From Rhodospirillaceae bacterium (GTDB lineage Bacteria > Pseudomonadota > Alphaproteobacteria > UBA6615), in the NCBI GenBank assembly GCA_002724635.1, contig PBPM01000107.1:36560-100559 (forward strand): DNA of 64,000 bases, in the 5' to 3' direction. The notes beneath the pieces are model-generated. The model had not been told where the DNA came from. It saw only the letters and a program-made list of their open reading frames with translations, and did no database searches. Shown here in pieces: positions 21,058 through 32,824 of the stretch. Positions within the stretch are counted from its first letter, which is position 1; the number at the start of each line of letters is the position of its first letter. The position numbers and the translations under genes were made by a program.

Positions 21058-21441
21058 TCAGTTCCGCGACGCGTGGACGGCCTCGAGCTTGTGCCCGTCG
21101 GGATCCAGCACGAAAGCGCCGCAGTAGGTGTCGCGATATTCCGGGCGGATACCCGGCGGGCCGTCGTCGGTCGCGCCCGCAGCGAGCGCGGCGACATAAA
21201 AGGCATCGACCTGGGCCTGAGAATCGGCCGCCAGCGCGATGTGCCGGCCGTCGTCCGGCACCACCGTCAGCGGATCGCGCAGGTTGATCCACAGGGCCGG
21301 TCCGCCGCCCTTGGGCCACCAGGACATGGTGCCCAGCTTCTCGAGAAACCGCTCGTGACCCAGCGCACCGAGAACGACGTCGTAGAACTTCGCCGAGCGT
21401 TCGAGGTCGGTAACGCCGATCGATACATGATGAAACACCAT
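21058..21441 (-). CDS. VOC family (glyoxalase/bleomycin resistance) protein
   Basis: VFHHVSIGVTDLERSAKFYDVVLGALG; C-terminal DPDGHKLEAV. Confidence 0.85.
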   Translation of the reverse strand: MVFHHVSIGVTDLERSAKFYDVVLGALGHERFLEKLGTMSWWPKGGGPALWINLRDPLTVVPDDGRHIALAADSQAQVDAFYVAALAAGATDDGPPGIRPEYRDTYCGAFVLDPDGHKLEAVHASRN

Positions 21442-21451
21442 TGCTGGTCTC

Positions 21452-22828
<1,377 letters not shown>

Positions 22829-22876
22829 CCTTCCTTGTCGGCGGCCACGCGCACGCGGCCTTGCAAACATCGCGTC

Positions 22877-23164
22877 ATGCCCAACGGCGAACGCGCCAGT
22901 GCGCGAAACTCGCGGGCTGGCGGAGCTCCGGCTCCACGCCGGAGCCGCATCTCTATCGATGCGGAATGGCGCGGAACCTATGCGAAGCCGGATGTGGGGT
23001 CAAGCTTCACTCTGCAGGACAATGATCGGCATCGTGCTAGACTGGCCCTCGCCCCGCACGGACCGCGCCAGGTTCTCGACCTGAAGCAGGCTTTCCAGAA
23101 GATCGAAGACACCCGCGTCCGCCGCCAGGTGGTCCAGCTGGTGAAATCGCTCGACCGCAGCTGA
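22877..23164 (+). CDS. small ORF or gene remnant with XRE-regulator-like C-terminal tail
   Basis: LDLKQAFQKIEDTRVRRQVVQLVKSLDRS resembles the C-terminal tail of alphaproteobacterial XRE-family regulators; N-terminal part unrecognised. Confidence 0.3.
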   Translation: MPNGERASARNSRAGGAPAPRRSRISIDAEWRGTYAKPDVGSSFTLQDNDRHRARLALAPHGPRQVLDLKQAFQKIEDTRVRRQVVQLVKSLDRS

Positions 23165-23238
23165 GCGCCGCACGGCGGCAAACGCCCCAGGCTATTCAGG
23201 GTGGACGCGAGGGGGCCGGCGGCCCTATATCCCCGCCC

Positions 23239-24084
23239 ATGGTCATGCGCAACTTCATAAAGATGCACGGGCTCGGCAATGACTTCGTCATTGTCGATGC
23301 GCGCGACAACCCGCTTCGCGTCAGCGATGCCGGGACCCGCCGCCTGTCCGACCGGCACACCGGGATCGGCTTCGACCAGCTGATCACCCTCGACGCGCCG
23401 GCGGACGACGGCGCGGATGTGGACGTGCGCATCTTCAACGCCGACGGCGGCGAAGTTGCGGCCTGCGGCAACGCCATGCGCTGCGTGGCCTGCCTGCTGT
23501 TGAACGGCGGCGACCAGCCCTTGCGAATCCGCACCGGCGCAGGGCTCCTCGAGGCATGGCGTGACGGGCCGGCGCACTTCGCCGTCGATATGGGTCCGGC
23601 GCGTGACGCATGGCAGGACATCCCAATGGCGCGCGAATGCGACACCGATCACCTGCCGCTCGCGCGCGGCCCGCTGACCGATCCGGTCGGCGTCAACATG
23701 GGGAACCCCCACGCCGTCTTCTTCGTGGACGACATCGCGGCCATCCCGATCGAGACCCTCGGCCCCGCGCTCGAACACGACCCGCTGTTCCCCGAGCGCG
23801 CCAACATCGGCGTCGCCCAGCTCACTGGGCCCGACCGGCTGCGCCTGCGTGTCTGGGAACGCGGGGTCGGGCTGACGCGCGCCTGCGGCTCGGGCGCCTG
23901 CGCGGCCGCCGTCGCCGGCCATCGCCGCGGCCTCACGGGCCGCCACGTCACGATCGACGTGGACGGCGGCACCCTAGCGCTCGAATGGCGCAACGACAAT
24001 CATGTGATCATGTCCGGTCCGGCCGAGGAGAGCTTCCGCGGCGTCGTGGGCGAGGATGTCTTCGCGAGCGGCGATCATGGCTGA
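23239..24084 (+). CDS. dapF: diaminopimelate epimerase
   Basis: KMHGLGNDFVIVDAR, ACGNAMRCVA, ACGSGACAAAVAG. Confidence 0.97.
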   Translation: MVMRNFIKMHGLGNDFVIVDARDNPLRVSDAGTRRLSDRHTGIGFDQLITLDAPADDGADVDVRIFNADGGEVAACGNAMRCVACLLLNGGDQPLRIRTGAGLLEAWRDGPAHFAVDMGPARDAWQDIPMARECDTDHLPLARGPLTDPVGVNMGNPHAVFFVDDIAAIPIETLGPALEHDPLFPERANIGVAQLTGPDRLRLRVWERGVGLTRACGSGACAAAVAGHRRGLTGRHVTIDVDGGTLALEWRNDNHVIMSGPAEESFRGVVGEDVFASGDHG

Positions 24085-25357
24085 GACCGGTGCCGCCGAG
24101 ATCCTTACCTTCGGGTGCCGCCTGAATGCCTACGAATCAGAGGTCATGCGTCAGCATGCCGAGGCGGCCGGCCTCACCGACACCGTCATTGTCAACACCT
24201 GCGCCGTAACCTCCGAAGCCGAGCGGCAGGCACGCCAAGCGATCCGCCGCGCGCGGCGGGCCAACCCGGACGCCCGGATCGTGGTCACCGGCTGCGCCGC
24301 CCAGATCGACCCCGAGGTCTATGCCGCCATGGACGAGGTCGATGTCGTTCTCGGCAACACGGAGAAGCTCGAACCCGCGCGCTTCGCGGCGCTTGGCGAT
24401 ACCCGCGATCATGCGCGGATTCAGGTCAACGACATCATGTCCGCGCGCAAAACCGCCGCCCACCTGGTCGAGGGTTTCGACAGACGCGCCCGGGCCTTCA
24501 TCCAGGTCCAGAACGGCTGCGATCACCGCTGCACCTTCTGCGTCATTCCGTTCGGGCGCGGCAACTCGCGCAGCGTGCCCATCGGCACCATCGTCGAGCA
24601 GGTTCGAACACTGGTCGCGAACGGCATCGCCGAGGTGGTGCTCTCGGGCGTGGACATGACCTCCTACGGCGCGGACCTGCCTGGCCGGCCGCGCGCCGGC
24701 CAGATGATCCGACGGGTGCTTGCGAACGTGCCCGAGCTGCCACGCCTGCGGCTCAGCTCCATCGACGTCGCCGAGATTGATGACGACCTCATGACGCTGA
24801 TCGCCGACGAGCCACGGCTGATGCCGCACCTGCATCTGAGTCTGCAGGCCGGCGATGACATGATCCTCAAGCGGATGAAGCGCCGCCACAGCCGGGCACA
24901 GGCCATCGACTTCTGCGCCGAGGCGCGCCGCTTGCGCCCGGATATCGTCTTCGGCGCGGACCTGATTGCCGGGTTCCCGACCGAGACCGACAACATGTTC
25001 GACCGCTCCCTGGCACTGGTCGAGGAGTGTGGACTGACCCATCTCCACGTCTTCCCCTATTCGCCGCGGCCCGAGACGCCGGCCGCGCGCATGCCCCAGT
25101 TCGACCGGGCGCTCATCAAGGACCGCGCCGCCGCGCTCCGCGCCGCGGGCAACGCCGCGCTGGCAAACTTTCTGGCCGGCGAGGTCGGCCGCGACCGCGA
25201 CGTGCTGATCGAGCGCCCCGGCCTCGGCCGGACCGAGCAGTTCGCCGAGGTCCGGCTGGACGCTAAGGACGGCGATGCCGGCCAGATCGTCACCGCGCGG
25301 ATTACAAGCGCCGACGCGACGGGTCTCACGGGCACAGCCCGGCGGGACGCGGCATGA
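24077..25357 (+). CDS. mtaB: tRNA t6A37 methylthiotransferase MtaB
   Basis: TFGCRLNAYESE, NTCAVTSEAERQ, CDHRCTFCVIPFGRG radical-SAM motif. Confidence 0.95.
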   Translation: MAETGAAEILTFGCRLNAYESEVMRQHAEAAGLTDTVIVNTCAVTSEAERQARQAIRRARRANPDARIVVTGCAAQIDPEVYAAMDEVDVVLGNTEKLEPARFAALGDTRDHARIQVNDIMSARKTAAHLVEGFDRRARAFIQVQNGCDHRCTFCVIPFGRGNSRSVPIGTIVEQVRTLVANGIAEVVLSGVDMTSYGADLPGRPRAGQMIRRVLANVPELPRLRLSSIDVAEIDDDLMTLIADEPRLMPHLHLSLQAGDDMILKRMKRRHSRAQAIDFCAEARRLRPDIVFGADLIAGFPTETDNMFDRSLALVEECGLTHLHVFPYSPRPETPAARMPQFDRALIKDRAAALRAAGNAALANFLAGEVGRDRDVLIERPGLGRTEQFAEVRLDAKDGDAGQIVTARITSADATGLTGTARRDAA

Positions 25358-26301
25358 GCGGCGAAGGCGGCTGGCTGTCGCGGCTGCGCTCGGGCCTGTC
25401 GCGCAGCTCCGAGCGCCTCGCCGGCGACATCGGCGCCATCTTCACCGCGCGGCGCATCGACGCCGACGCGCTCGCCGAACTTGAGGATGCGCTCATCATG
25501 GCCGATCTCGGTGTCGCCACCTCCGCGAAGCTCGCCGCCAATCTCGGCGCAAGGAAATTCTCCGGAGATGCCGATGCGACAGCCGTACGCACCGCGCTCG
25601 CCGAGGACATCGCAGCCCTGCTCGTGCCCGTCGCCCGACCACTCACCGACCTGGCAACCGACGGGGCATCCACCCCGCGCGTGATTCTGGTCGCCGGCGT
25701 GAACGGCACCGGCAAGACCACCACCATCGGCAAACTCGCCGCACGGTTCAAGGAGGACGGGCGGACGGTCATGCTCGCCGCGGCCGACACCTTCCGGGCG
25801 GCGGCGATCGACCAGCTTCGGCTCTGGGGCGAACGGATCGACGTCCCGGTCGTCGCGCAGGACCAGGGGAACGATCCGGCCGCCGTCGCCTTCGACGCCA
25901 TTGGAAAAGCCCGCGACGCGAGCGCGGACCTGCTCCTCATCGACACCGCGGGGCGCCTCCACAACAAGGCCAACCTGATGGCCGAGCTCGAGAAGATCAT
26001 CCGCGTCATCCGCAAGGTCGACGCGGAGGCACCGCACGAGGTGCTCCTCGTGCTCGACGCGACAACGGGCCAGAACGCCCATGCGCAGGTCGAGACCTTC
26101 CGCGATCTGGTGGATGTGAGCGGCCTCGTCGTCACCAAGCTCGACGGCTCGGCGCGCGGCGGCGTGATCGTCGGCCTCGCCGATGCCTTCGCGCTGCCGA
26201 TCTATGCCATCGGCGTGGGCGAGGGCGTCGATGATCTCCGGCCCTTCGACGCCGACGTGTTCGCGCGCAACCTGCTCGATCTCGACGGCCCGGCCGCCTG
26301 A
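25354..26301 (+). CDS. ftsY: signal recognition particle receptor FtsY
   Basis: GVNGTGKTTTIGKLA, DTFRAAAIDQL, DTAGRLHNKANLM, TKLDGSARGG. Confidence 0.97.
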   Translation: MSGEGGWLSRLRSGLSRSSERLAGDIGAIFTARRIDADALAELEDALIMADLGVATSAKLAANLGARKFSGDADATAVRTALAEDIAALLVPVARPLTDLATDGASTPRVILVAGVNGTGKTTTIGKLAARFKEDGRTVMLAAADTFRAAAIDQLRLWGERIDVPVVAQDQGNDPAAVAFDAIGKARDASADLLLIDTAGRLHNKANLMAELEKIIRVIRKVDAEAPHEVLLVLDATTGQNAHAQVETFRDLVDVSGLVVTKLDGSARGGVIVGLADAFALPIYAIGVGEGVDDLRPFDADVFARNLLDLDGPAA

Positions 26302-26308
26302 CCGAGCC

Positions 26309-27172
26309 ATGACCACCCTCGTCGCGCTCGCCGTCCTCCTGTCAGCCTTGTTGCACGCGAGCTGGAACGCGCTTGTCAAGGGCGGCAACGACGGCTGGCT
26401 GACAGGCACGCTAATCTCCTTCTTCGCCGCGGCCGCCGGCGTCGTCGCGGTGATCGCCCTTTCCCTATGGCCCGCGCCGCACCACTGGCCATGGCTGATC
26501 GGGTCGGGTGCCCTGCATGCCGGGTACTTCATTCTTCTGATGTGCGCCTACACCTATGGCGACCTGGGAAAGGTTTATGCGATCGCCCGCGGCACCGCAC
26601 CGCTGGTCATCGTGGCGCTTGCCGGACCGCTGGTCGGCGATGTGCCAAGCTGGAAGGAAGTCGCCGCGATCCTCGTTGTGGTCACCGGCGTGGTCACCCT
26701 GACGTTCGAACCGGGGAAATTCGCGACGGCGGACGCGCGCGCAGTCATCCTCGCGCTCCTGACCGGAAGCATGATCGCGGCCTATTCGCTATTCGACGCC
26801 GTCGGAATCCGCACCATCGGCCCCGAGCTTGAACTCGCCTCGGTCGCCTACGGAAGCTGGCTTATGATTTTCACGGCCATTCCGGTGCTCACCATCTCGG
26901 GGGTTATCCGGCGCGGCAGGATCGTTCCCTACTTGCGCGCCAACGCCTTGCAGGGCGCAGTCGGCGGCGGGATCGGCGTGGCCAGCTACATGCTAATCCT
27001 CTTCGCGTTCGCCAATGCGTCCGTCGCCAGCGTCGCGGCGCTGCGCGAGACGGGGGTCGTGTTCGCGGCCCTGATCGGGACCTTTGTCCTTGGCGAACGC
27101 TTCGGCAAACGCCGCATCCCGGCCGCAATACTGGTAGCACTCGGCGCCGGCGCGGTTCGCTTCGCCGCCTGA
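26309..27172 (+). CDS. EamA/DMT family transporter
   Basis: Multi-TM hydrophobic pattern, EamA-type repeats. Confidence 0.8.
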   Translation: MTTLVALAVLLSALLHASWNALVKGGNDGWLTGTLISFFAAAAGVVAVIALSLWPAPHHWPWLIGSGALHAGYFILLMCAYTYGDLGKVYAIARGTAPLVIVALAGPLVGDVPSWKEVAAILVVVTGVVTLTFEPGKFATADARAVILALLTGSMIAAYSLFDAVGIRTIGPELELASVAYGSWLMIFTAIPVLTISGVIRRGRIVPYLRANALQGAVGGGIGVASYMLILFAFANASVASVAALRETGVVFAALIGTFVLGERFGKRRIPAAILVALGAGAVRFAA

Positions 27173-27246
27173 CGCGACCGATCACGCGCGGCGCGAGTCA
27201 GTTGGGGCTTCCCGACGCATCCCAACAATCGTAGGTTCCCGCCGTC

Positions 27247-27876
27247 ATGCGACCTTGGATCAAACTGGCAATCGAGGCGGGCCCCCTCGTCGTCTTCTTC
27301 ATCGTGAACGGCCGCGATGGGCTGCCGGCTTTCCGGCACCTCTGGCTCGCCGAGGGCAAAGAGCCCATGGCCGAGCAGGGCCTTTTCGAGGCCACGGCGG
27401 CCTTTATGGTCGCGACTCTCATTGCGCTGGCGGCGGGCTGGATGCTCGAGCGCCGTCTGCCGGTGATGCCGCTCGTCAGCGGCATATTCGTGCTCTTCTT
27501 CGGCGGCCTGACGCTGGTGCTCGCAGACGAGACCTTCATCAAGCTCAAACCGACCCTTGTGAACACGCTGTTCGCGGCGATCCTGTTCGGCGGCCTCGCC
27601 ACCGGACGTTCGTTGCTCAAGCCGCTGTTCGGCGCGGCGGTGCAGCTCACCGAGCGTGGCTGGAGTCAGCTCACCCTGCGCTGGGCGGTCTTCTTCGTGG
27701 TGCTGGCGATCCTGAACGAGATCGTCTGGCGCAATTTCTCGACCGACTTCTGGGTCTCGTTCAAGCTGTTCGGGATCATGCCGCTGACCTTCGTCTTCGC
27801 GGCGGCCCAGACCCCGCTCTTCCTGCGCGAGCAGGTACCGGACGATGCGGCGGACAAGACGTCCGACGACGGCTAG
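27247..27876 (+). CDS. yciB: inner membrane-spanning protein YciB/septation protein A
   Basis: LAIEAGPLVVFFIVNGRDG; RWAVFFVVLAILNEIVWRNFSTDFWVSFKLFG. Confidence 0.92.
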   Translation: MRPWIKLAIEAGPLVVFFIVNGRDGLPAFRHLWLAEGKEPMAEQGLFEATAAFMVATLIALAAGWMLERRLPVMPLVSGIFVLFFGGLTLVLADETFIKLKPTLVNTLFAAILFGGLATGRSLLKPLFGAAVQLTERGWSQLTLRWAVFFVVLAILNEIVWRNFSTDFWVSFKLFGIMPLTFVFAAAQTPLFLREQVPDDAADKTSDDG

Positions 27877-28451
27877 CCGATCTCGACGCTTGCACACGGC
27901 GGGTTGCCGAAGGGCGGAAAATCGTCGCGGCCCTCGGTCTCGAAATACTGTTCCAGCGCCCAGCGCACGGTCGGAAATGCGATCTCGTCCCACGGGATCG
28001 ATGCCCGGTCGAACAGACCCACCTCCAGGCTCTCCGCCCCCGCCGCCACGTCACGCGACAATAGCCGCGCGCGGTAGATGGTCTGCACCTGGGAGATCCG
28101 CGCGACGTTGTAAACGGCCAGCAGCCGGTCAATCCCGATTTCCGCGCACGCCTCCTCCCGCGCCTCGCGGACCGCGCCGTCCTCGGTCGTCTCCCCCAGT
28201 TCCAGATAGCCCGCCGGCAGCGTCCAGAAACCAATCCGCGGCGCAATCGCGCGCCGGCACAGAAGTATCCGCGCCGCATCTGCGCCGTCGGGCTGCCAGA
28301 CAACCACCGCGCCGGTCACGACCTTGGGATTCTCGTAGTGAATGAAACCGCATTCGCGGCAGACCTGGCGCGGACGCTCGTCGCCATCCGGCACTTCCGT
28401 GTGAACCGGACCCTGCGGCGCGCCGCCGGGTGGCGGGGAAGTCATTATCAT
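27873..28451 (-). CDS. NUDIX hydrolase with zinc-ribbon-like N-terminus
   Basis: CRECGFIHYENPKVV; Nudix box GYLELGETTEDGAVREAREEACAEI. Confidence 0.88.
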   Translation of the reverse strand: MIMTSPPPGGAPQGPVHTEVPDGDERPRQVCRECGFIHYENPKVVTGAVVVWQPDGADAARILLCRRAIAPRIGFWTLPAGYLELGETTEDGAVREAREEACAEIGIDRLLAVYNVARISQVQTIYRARLLSRDVAAGAESLEVGLFDRASIPWDEIAFPTVRWALEQYFETEGRDDFPPFGNPPCASVEIG

Positions 28452-28641
28452 GCACGGACTCTCGCCCGCGCGACGGCAAAAATCAAAACACTTGTGGGCG
28501 TGACCGGGGCCAAGCGCCGGGAATGGCTGGCCGGCCAGTCGACATCGCCGACCTTGCGGCCCCACAGGCGTTCACAGGCCGCCGCGGCCTGGTCTGCGAA
28601 GGCCCGGGGATCGCGGACCCGACGCGCGGCCACACCGGCTC

Positions 28642-29844
28642 CTAACTCGCGGACGCCGAGAGCGCCGCGACCCCGGGCAGGGTCTTGCCCTCGAGCCACT
28701 CGAGAAACGCGCCGCCCGCCGCGGAGACATAGCTAAGGTCGCCGGCCACGCCGGCATGGTTCATGGCCGCGACCGTATCACCACCGCCCGCGACCGAGAG
28801 GAGCGAACCGGACTTCGTGAGTTCCGCGGCGACATGGGCGACCTGCACCGTTCCCCGGTCGAACGGCACGATCTCGAACGCGCCCAGCGGCCCGTTCCAC
28901 ACGAGGGTGCGCATGTCGGCGATACGCGCGGCAAGCCCAGCCACGCTCTCGGGCCCGACATCGAGGATCATCTGGTCGGCCGGTACCGCGTCCACCGGCA
29001 CCACGCGGTTCTCCGCGCCCGCCTTGAACTCCTCGGCGATCACGGCATCGGACGGCAACACCACCTCGCAGCCGATTTCATCCGCCCGCGCGAGGATACC
29101 GCGCGCCGTCTCCGCCATGTCGTGCTCGCACAGGGATGCGCCCACATCGATGCCCATCGCGTTCAGGAAGGTGTTCGCCATGCCCCCGCCGATCACGAGC
29201 TGGTCGACGCGCTCGATCAGGTTGCCGAGTAGGTCCAGCTTCGTGGCGATCTTCGCGCCGCCGACGACCGCCATCACCGGCCGTTCGGGATTGCCGAGCG
29301 CGCTGTTCAGCGCCTCGAGCTCGGCCCGCATCAGGCGGCCCGCAAAAGCCGGCAGCCGGTGCGCCACGCCCTCGGTCGAGGCATGGGCGCGGTGCGCGGC
29401 GGAGAAGGCGTCATTCACGTATAGCTCGCCGAGCTCCGCCAGCGCGGCGGAAAAGTCGGGATCGTTCGCCTCCTCGCCGATATGGTAGCGGAGGTTTTCG
29501 AGCACGAGGATGTCCCCGTCCACCATCGCCGCGGCGGCGTCCAGCGCCGCATCGCCGACACAGTCGGGCGCAAATGCGACCGGGCGGCCGAGGACAGCGC
29601 CGAGCTCCTTCGCCACCGGCGCCAACGACATCTCCAGCACCCGCTCTCCCCCTGGCCGACCGAAATGGGAGGCGACGAGCACCCGTGCGCCCTTGTCGGC
29701 GAGCTCGAGGATCGTAGGCGCGAGGCGCTCCAGCCGTGTCCGATCGCTCACGGCGTCGCCGCTAATCGGCACGTTCAGGTCGGCCCGCAGGAGGACCCGT
29801 TTTCCGGTGACGTCGATATCGTCGAGGGTGCGAAACGCGCTCAT
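28642..29844 (-). CDS. pgk: phosphoglycerate kinase
   Basis: [42 protein letters not shown]. Confidence 0.97.
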   Translation of the reverse strand: MSAFRTLDDIDVTGKRVLLRADLNVPISGDAVSDRTRLERLAPTILELADKGARVLVASHFGRPGGERVLEMSLAPVAKELGAVLGRPVAFAPDCVGDAALDAAAAMVDGDILVLENLRYHIGEEANDPDFSAALAELGELYVNDAFSAAHRAHASTEGVAHRLPAFAGRLMRAELEALNSALGNPERPVMAVVGGAKIATKLDLLGNLIERVDQLVIGGGMANTFLNAMGIDVGASLCEHDMAETARGILARADEIGCEVVLPSDAVIAEEFKAGAENRVVPVDAVPADQMILDVGPESVAGLAARIADMRTLVWNGPLGAFEIVPFDRGTVQVAHVAAELTKSGSLLSVAGGGDTVAAMNHAGVAGDLSYVSAAGGAFLEWLEGKTLPGVAALSASAS

Positions 29845-30174
29845 GCCAGCTGATATTCCATGCAATCTCTCGGGAGGCACCGCCGCGCGCGCGGCGACTG
29901 CCCCGTTATAGCAGCGCGCAAGGCAACGTAAAGCGGTGCGGTACGCCACCGCACTTACCCGCGTGCGCGCGATGGCGCTATCCTCGCACCATGCCCAGCG
30001 ATTTCTCGCCCCCCGACCGGTTCGCCTACAACGAGCCAGACCGTGAGGTTCGGCTGGTCCTATAGCGAGTACTGAGGCGCCCGGCGACAGGTCGCGCCCG
30101 CGGGGCTTATCATTCGGAACCAAACTAATGCCTTCCTGTCGAATGTGTCGGTCTACGCGAAACCCGCCTAGCGC

Positions 30175-31392
30175 TCAGCGGCTCCGGTGCTCGATGCGCG
30201 CCACCCAGACCATCAGGATGCTGCCTCCAATTGCCGCAGCGACCAAGGTGAACGGCGCGGCATCCCAGGTGCCGGTCCAAGTCACCGCCTTGGCCATAGC
30301 GACCGGCCCGACAAGCTGTCCCAGCTGGGAACCCTGCATCATCAGCCCTGTCGTCGCCCCGACCAACGCCGCTGTCCGCGCGACCACAGCGGCCGTTGCG
30401 AACAAGCAGGCCGGAATCACGCCTGCGATGAAGGACAGAAAGATAGCCGCGGCGAGCCGCACCGCGAAGGTCAGCCCGTCGTCGTACATGAGCGTCGCGC
30501 TTAGCGCGATAAGCACGAACGTGCCAATCACCAGCTTCCAACGCGCCACCCCTTGATGGATCGCGATCCCGCCGAGGATGTTCCCCACCACGTTCACGGC
30601 GGTGACAAAGGCGGTAAGCAGCGCTACGCGCTCGAGACCGAGAGACTCCGCCTCGACGTAGAAGGTCGGCAGCAGCGCTACCACCGAAACGTGTATCGAG
30701 GAGTAGGTCGCGAAGGTGAACGCAAGTACGAGCGGCCCGGAACGGGTGAACGTCCGCAACGCCTCGCCAAACGGGGGCGGCGATACGTTCGCGGTATCCC
30801 GCCCGCGCACGCGGGTGGCGAACGCCACGAGCGCCATCATCACGATCACCAGCACGCCATTCACGGTCCACAGCCCACGCCACCCGACGGCGTCGAGCAT
30901 GAGGGGAGTGACGAGAATCATGACAGCGACGCCGGCCGGCCAGTAGCCGCCGTAGACGCCCAGGATTAATCGTTGATGGCGCGGCAGAGCGAACCGAAGA
31001 AAAAGCGGCGGCGCCACCGCCACCACGACGACGAATCCGAATCCCTCGAGCACCCGGCTTGCCAGTAGCTGCGCGAAGCCATCAGCGCCCGCGCCGAGAA
31101 AGCTCGCGGCAGCCATCGCGACAAAGCCGGAGAGAATCAGCCTGCGATGACCCAGCCGATCGCCCAGCGCGCCCGCAAACATGCCGATCACGATGCCCAT
31201 CAAGTTGAAGATGGAGATGATCCAGACGCTTTCGTTTAGGCTCAGCCCGAGCTCCGCCTGCATCAGCGGAAGGGCTGCGGGTGCCTTGCCGATCTGGAAC
31301 GCCGCGATGACCGACGCCATGACAACCATCGAGACTGCGAACCAATTTGTACGCGCCGTCGGGTCAGCCGCGTGCGCTGTATCCAAAACCAT
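30175..31392 (-). CDS. MFS transporter
   Basis: 12-TM pattern with GALGDRLGHRRLILSG loop 2-3 motif. Confidence 0.88.
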   Translation of the reverse strand: MVLDTAHAADPTARTNWFAVSMVVMASVIAAFQIGKAPAALPLMQAELGLSLNESVWIISIFNLMGIVIGMFAGALGDRLGHRRLILSGFVAMAAASFLGAGADGFAQLLASRVLEGFGFVVVVAVAPPLFLRFALPRHQRLILGVYGGYWPAGVAVMILVTPLMLDAVGWRGLWTVNGVLVIVMMALVAFATRVRGRDTANVSPPPFGEALRTFTRSGPLVLAFTFATYSSIHVSVVALLPTFYVEAESLGLERVALLTAFVTAVNVVGNILGGIAIHQGVARWKLVIGTFVLIALSATLMYDDGLTFAVRLAAAIFLSFIAGVIPACLFATAAVVARTAALVGATTGLMMQGSQLGQLVGPVAMAKAVTWTGTWDAAPFTLVAAAIGGSILMVWVARIEHRSR

Positions 31393-31620
31393 GGCCGCGG
31401 ATCAGGCCTTGAGGGCGATGTGGACGTAGAGACGCGGGCCGCTGGGCAACGCGACCCATGCGGGCGCGGCCGAAAGCCCCGCAACGGAGTCCAGAGCAGC
31501 GAGAAATCCGCGCCGCTCAAGCCGTTTTATATTCCGCCCGACGCCCATGCGGCCGAAGCTATCACCAAGGCGAGTTTGGCCCCAATCACTAAATCGCCCA
31601 TTGGTTAACGGCGCGATCAG

Positions 31621-32817
31621 CTATCTGACGACGGCAGCCGCGAGGTCGAGCAGCATCTCATCGCGCCCGTGCCCGGCGATGACACCAAGGCCGACGGACC
31701 CGGCGGCCGTTTCGCCCAGCGGCAACGAAACCTGGGGCAGCCGCGCCAGCGGGGCGGCGCAGTTGTAGAGTTCGTTCGTCGTCCGTAACCGGTCATAGAC
31801 CGCCTCATCGGCACCGGCCGGGGGCGCCGCCGAAGGGGCGGCGGGGACAAGCAGGATCGCGTCGTCGCCCAACGCACCCGCGAGGAACCCCTCAATCATC
31901 GCTCGCTTTGCCGTCGCATCCGCAACATCCGCCGGGCCGTAGTCGTCACCTGCTTCGAAGCGTTCGCGGAAGTGTGGCCCCATCTCCGGATCGGTCGCTC
32001 TCATCCACGCCAAATGCGACGCCGCCGCCTCGGAACCGCGGGTGACCTGCATTACCTGCTGCCACGCTGGATAGCCGCCATCCACGCCGGCACGATCGCT
32101 CGGACGGATCGGTTTTGCCGCACCGTATATTGCCTCGACCCTGGAGAGCGCCGGCGCGAGCGCGTCACGCACCTCGTCCGCGACCAGCTCGAATGCGTCT
32201 TCCGCGATCAGCACGCGGCCCGGCGGGGGCGTGTCCTGCCAGTCCATGAGGACCTTCGCGATCCAGCGAAATAGCGGAGCCTCGCGGGCGAACCAGCCAC
32301 AGGTGTCGAGGCTCGGCGCGAGCGGCAGGATGCCCTCGGTCGGGACGCGCCCGTGGCTTGGCCGAATACCGTAGAGCCCGCAGAAGGACGCCGGCACCCG
32401 AACGGACCCTCCGGTATCCGTGCCGAGCGCGAAGTCCGCCTGTCCGCAGGCGACCACCGACGCCGAGCCAGACGATGAACCGCCGGGGATGCACCCCTTG
32501 GCGCGCGGATTCACCGGCGTGCCGTAGTGAAAGTTCTCACCAATCAGCCCATAGGCGAATTCCTCGGTGATGGTCTTTCCGACGAGATCGGCACCAGCAT
32601 CGAGAAGCCGCTGCACGGCGGAGGCATGCCGAGGGGCGGGATCGTGGCTCGCAAACCAGTCCGGGTTGCCCGCGCCGGTGACGATGCCCTCTACATCGAT
32701 GATGTCCTTGACGGCGAAGGTCAGGCCCTTAAGCGGACCCTCTTCGGCGCCAGCGACCCCCACAGCGTCGATGTGGCTGCAGAAGCCCGACACGAATGTC
32801 CTGTACAGGTCGCTCAT
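31621..32817 (-). CDS. amidase
   Basis: FAVKDIIDVEG, PGGSSSGSASVVACGQADFALGTDTGGSVRVPASFCGLYGIRPSHGRV. Confidence 0.93.
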   Translation of the reverse strand: MSDLYRTFVSGFCSHIDAVGVAGAEEGPLKGLTFAVKDIIDVEGIVTGAGNPDWFASHDPAPRHASAVQRLLDAGADLVGKTITEEFAYGLIGENFHYGTPVNPRAKGCIPGGSSSGSASVVACGQADFALGTDTGGSVRVPASFCGLYGIRPSHGRVPTEGILPLAPSLDTCGWFAREAPLFRWIAKVLMDWQDTPPPGRVLIAEDAFELVADEVRDALAPALSRVEAIYGAAKPIRPSDRAGVDGGYPAWQQVMQVTRGSEAAASHLAWMRATDPEMGPHFRERFEAGDDYGPADVADATAKRAMIEGFLAGALGDDAILLVPAAPSAAPPAGADEAVYDRLRTTNELYNCAAPLARLPQVSLPLGETAAGSVGLGVIAGHGRDEMLLDLAAAVVR

Positions 32818-32824
32818 GAGCCAA

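Noticed and set aside
22978-23946. 322-aa minus-strand ORF
   Set aside because: Shadow of dapF
25057-26532. 491-aa minus-strand ORF
   Set aside because: Shadow ORF opposite mtaB/ftsY; no recognisable domain
26986-27993. 335-aa minus-strand ORF
   Set aside because: Shadow ORF opposite the DMT transporter and yciB
30000-30065. Short [27 protein letters not shown] upstream of pgk
   Set aside because: Only 24 codons; could be a gene remnant but too short to support
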